Below, piece by piece: positions 62,016-64,000 of a DNA stretch of 64,000 nt. Source of the DNA: Cytobacillus oceanisediminis (GTDB lineage: Bacteria > Bacillota > Bacilli > Bacillales > Cytobacillaceae). Position 1 is the stretch's first letter. Each line of letters opens with the position of its first letter. The notes beneath the pieces were generated by a model, which saw only the letters and a program-made list of their open reading frames with translations, did not search any database and had not been told where the DNA came from. The stretch spans positions 50,515 through 114,514 of the forward strand of contig NZ_VLKI01000008.1 in the NCBI RefSeq assembly GCF_007830235.1, given 5' to 3'. A program made the position numbers and the translations under genes.

Positions 62016-63428
62016 ATGATTGAAAGTCAGATCAAAGATAGATTAACAGCCATTGTTGGCGCTGAAAACTATGATGACTCTAAAGCAGGGCGCCTTGTTT
62101 ATTCATATGATGCCACCCCAAACTTTCAAGCAATGCCTGATGCAGTCGTCAGTCCCCGAGACGCACAGGAAATAGCTGGGATCATAAAAATCTGCAATAG
62201 CAGCAATATACCAATCGTGCCAAGGGGTTCAGGTACTAACCTTTGTGCAGGAACTTGTCCGACAGAAGGGGGAATTGTTCTCCTTTTCAGGCATATGAAC
62301 AGAGTCCTTGAAATAGATGAAGAAAACCTTACAGTAACCGTGCAGCCAGGTGCTATTACACTGGATATGATTAACCAGGTTGAAGCAAGAGGGCTTTTTT
62401 ACCCTCCTGACCCGAGCTCAATGAAAATAAGCACCATCGGCGGAAACATCAACGAAAATTCAGGCGGGCTGCGCGGCTTAAAATATGGTGTAACCAGGGA
62501 TTATGTGATTGGGCTTGAGGCTGTCCTGGCTAACGGAGACATCATCAAAACTGGCGGAAAGCTTGCAAAGGATGTGGCAGGCTATGACTTTACCCGTTTA
62601 TTTGTCGGGTCTGAAGGGACTCTGGGAATTATTACGGAAGCAACTTTAAAATTAATACCGCTGCCTGAAACAAAAAAGACCATGCTTGCACTCTACCAGG
62701 ACTTAGAGGCTGCTGCCAAGTCAGTATCTAAAATCATTTCACAAAAAATCATTCCTGCAACACTGGAATTTTTAGATCAGCCTACATTAAAAGTAGTGGA
62801 GGACTTTGCTCAAATTGGATTGCCAACAGATGTTCAGGCAGTCCTCCTGATTGAACAGGATGGTCCCCTTGAAGTTGTAGAAAGAGATATGCAGAAAATG
62901 GCTGAAATCTGCAAAGTGAAAGGAGCCATTTCAGTTCAGGTGGCCCAATCCGAAGCGGAAGCGGAAGCGTTGAGAACTGCACGCCGTGCTGCTTTATCAG
63001 CCCTTGCCCGCTTAAAACCGACAACGATCCTCGAAGACGCAACAGTCCCAAGATCAGAAATCGCAAAAATGGTTAAAGCCATAAATGAAATATCACATAA
63101 ATATGGCCTTTCTATTTGCACTTTCGGCCACGCAGGCGATGGGAACCTCCATCCTACATGCCCTGCAGATGCCAGAGACCATGATGAAATGGAACGAGTA
63201 GAAAAAGCATTTGAAGAGATTTTCATTAAGGCTATTGAACTTGGCGGTACGATCACTGGCGAACATGGAGTGGGCGTCATGAAAGCCCCTTATCTTGAGC
63301 TAAAGCTTGGCCAAGAAGGGATTGCGGCCATGAAGGCTGTAAAAAACGCCCTTGACCCAAATAATATTTTGAATCCCGGTAAGGTATTTGCCAAGGATAG
63401 CAGAAAACGAGTGGTGGTTACAAAATGA
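62016..63428 (+). CDS. glcD: Glycolate oxidase subunit GlcD (FAD-binding)
   Basis: This is a 470-residue flavoprotein of the vanillyl-alcohol oxidase/FAD-linked oxidase type. [21 protein letters not shown] is the FAD/PP-loop block, and [20 protein letters not shown] and the FAD-linked C-terminal GEHGVGVMK match GlcD. It oxidises glycolate to glyoxylate with GlcE/GlcF partners. AAGGGAGAG sits eight bases before the ATG. It overlaps glcF by four bases. Confidence 0.92.
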   Translation: MIESQIKDRLTAIVGAENYDDSKAGRLVYSYDATPNFQAMPDAVVSPRDAQEIAGIIKICNSSNIPIVPRGSGTNLCAGTCPTEGGIVLLFRHMNRVLEIDEENLTVTVQPGAITLDMINQVEARGLFYPPDPSSMKISTIGGNINENSGGLRGLKYGVTRDYVIGLEAVLANGDIIKTGGKLAKDVAGYDFTRLFVGSEGTLGIITEATLKLIPLPETKKTMLALYQDLEAAAKSVSKIISQKIIPATLEFLDQPTLKVVEDFAQIGLPTDVQAVLLIEQDGPLEVVERDMQKMAEICKVKGAISVQVAQSEAEAEALRTARRAALSALARLKPTTILEDATVPRSEIAKMVKAINEISHKYGLSICTFGHAGDGNLHPTCPADARDHDEMERVEKAFEEIFIKAIELGGTITGEHGVGVMKAPYLELKLGQEGIAAMKAVKNALDPNNILNPGKVFAKDSRKRVVVTK

Positions 63429-64000
63429 CGACAAAAGAACAAAGAATTATTCAGGAAGAATTTAAGAACCGCATGAATGAGGATGAGTTATTAAATTGTA
63501 TGCGCTGCGGTTTTTGCCTTCCTTCCTGCCCCACTTATGTCGAGTCGGGTTTTAAAGAAACGCATTCCCCGAGAGGCCGAATTGCCTTGATGAAGGCTGT
63601 AGCAGATGGACTTATTGAACCTGATGCAGATGTTGAGCGCTCACTGGACCTTTGTCTTGGCTGCCGTGCCTGTGAACCTGTATGTCCATCGGGTGTGAAA
63701 TATGGCCACCTGCTGGAGGAAGCCAGAGATATTATTAATCAGAATAAAAAACATTCACTCTCCGCAAAAACTGTCCGAAATCTGGTTTTTAATGAGCTCT
63801 TCCCCCATCAGAAACGGATAAGGGCGGCAACCGGGCTTTTGGGCTTTTATCAGCGTTCAGGGCTCCAATCATTCGCTAGAAAAACGGGAATGCTAAAGTG
63901 GCTGCCGGAAAACCTGGTGACGATGGAAAAAGTGTTGCCTGAAGTTCCTACAATGAAAGAAATGAAAAATAGGCCTTCCTATTTTTCAGCTTCAGGTGTT
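63425..64000 (+). CDS. glcF: Glycolate oxidase iron-sulfur subunit GlcF (partial)
   Basis: The first 192 codons are visible; the gene runs off the right edge. Two 4Fe-4S motifs appear: [17 protein letters not shown] (about 24-40) and [18 protein letters not shown] (about 77-94). The CCG half is beyond the window. It is the electron-transfer subunit of the glycolate oxidase and is translationally coupled to glcD by ATGA. Confidence 0.9.
   Translation, partial: MTTKEQRIIQEEFKNRMNEDELLNCMRCGFCLPSCPTYVESGFKETHSPRGRIALMKAVADGLIEPDADVERSLDLCLGCRACEPVCPSGVKYGHLLEEARDIINQNKKHSLSAKTVRNLVFNELFPHQKRIRAATGLLGFYQRSGLQSFARKTGMLKWLPENLVTMEKVLPEVPTMKEMKNRPSYFSASGV

Noticed and set aside
1-64000. CRISPR arrays, prophage, intact insertion sequences.
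   Set aside because: No evenly spaced direct repeats with spacers, no phage structural or integrase genes and no transposase were seen.

Overview
The window looks like a chromosomal segment of a spore-forming, low-GC Firmicute of the Bacillaceae. I infer something near Cytobacillus, Mesobacillus or Neobacillus, but the sequence does not settle the genus. The evidence is AG-rich ribosome-binding sites, a Spo0E-type phosphatase, KinE-like sporulation kinases, small spore-type proteins, and gene content matching the Bacillus subtilis ykr/ykv/ykw region (ykwC, ptsHI, ykvT, ykvS, ykvI, clpE, mhqR, kinE, ogt, the mtn genes, ktrD). There is no prophage, CRISPR array, rRNA operon or intact insertion sequence.

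Layout. 1-2.5 kb: a 21-bp-period repeat, a small spore-type protein, ykwC, a lipoprotein and a small membrane peptide. 2.5-5.2 kb: ptsH-ptsI and a hypothetical gene. 5.3-6.8 kb: fetAB metal-export ABC transporter. 6.9-10.3 kb: MoxR/DUF58/DUF4129 operon. 10.4-18 kb: single genes (PilZ, oxidase-like membrane protein, SDR, cell-wall hydrolase, ykvS, CPBP protease, lipoprotein, ykvI). 18.2-20.4 kb: clpE with two CtsR boxes. 20.6-29.5 kb: M3 peptidase, MarR regulator, 5'-nucleotidase, histidine kinase, APH-like kinase, Fsr-type MFS exporter, and a hemerythrin-like protein with a perfect Fnr site. 31-34.5 kb: fixABCX electron-transfer operon. 35-42.2 kb: ZIP transporter, Spo0E, and methionine salvage (mtnD, B, X, W behind a SAM riboswitch, plus mtnE and mtnU). 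42.3-47.4 kb: ArsR regulator, ogt, a KinE-like kinase and a chemoreceptor. 47.6-50.9 kb: a two-subunit 2-oxoacid:ferredoxin oxidoreductase. 51.3-58 kb: acyltransferase, tRNA-Arg(CCT), lutABC, and a B12-binding radical SAM protein. 58.2-64 kb: small proteins, ktrD, a CdaR-type regulator, and glycolate oxidase glcD-glcF (glcF cut by the window end).

The genes together describe an aerobic or facultative heterotroph with many flavin, Fe-S and quinone-linked routes (fixABCX, lutABC, glcDF, POR), methionine salvage, and sporulation and stress control.

The most unusual feature is a dispersed family of miniature inverted-repeat elements (60-256 bp, 10 copies). They have ends like GGCTCTGTTAAACTTG, and seven of the copies carry recognisable AT-rich 8-bp target-site duplications (four exact, three 7/8). 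Several copies sit exactly at stop codons, inside the mtn operon, or between a promoter and a ribosome-binding site. Two intergenic regions also look like small-RNA genes: a C-rich one near 30.9 kb and one with a GGAGGA loop near 52.8 kb.
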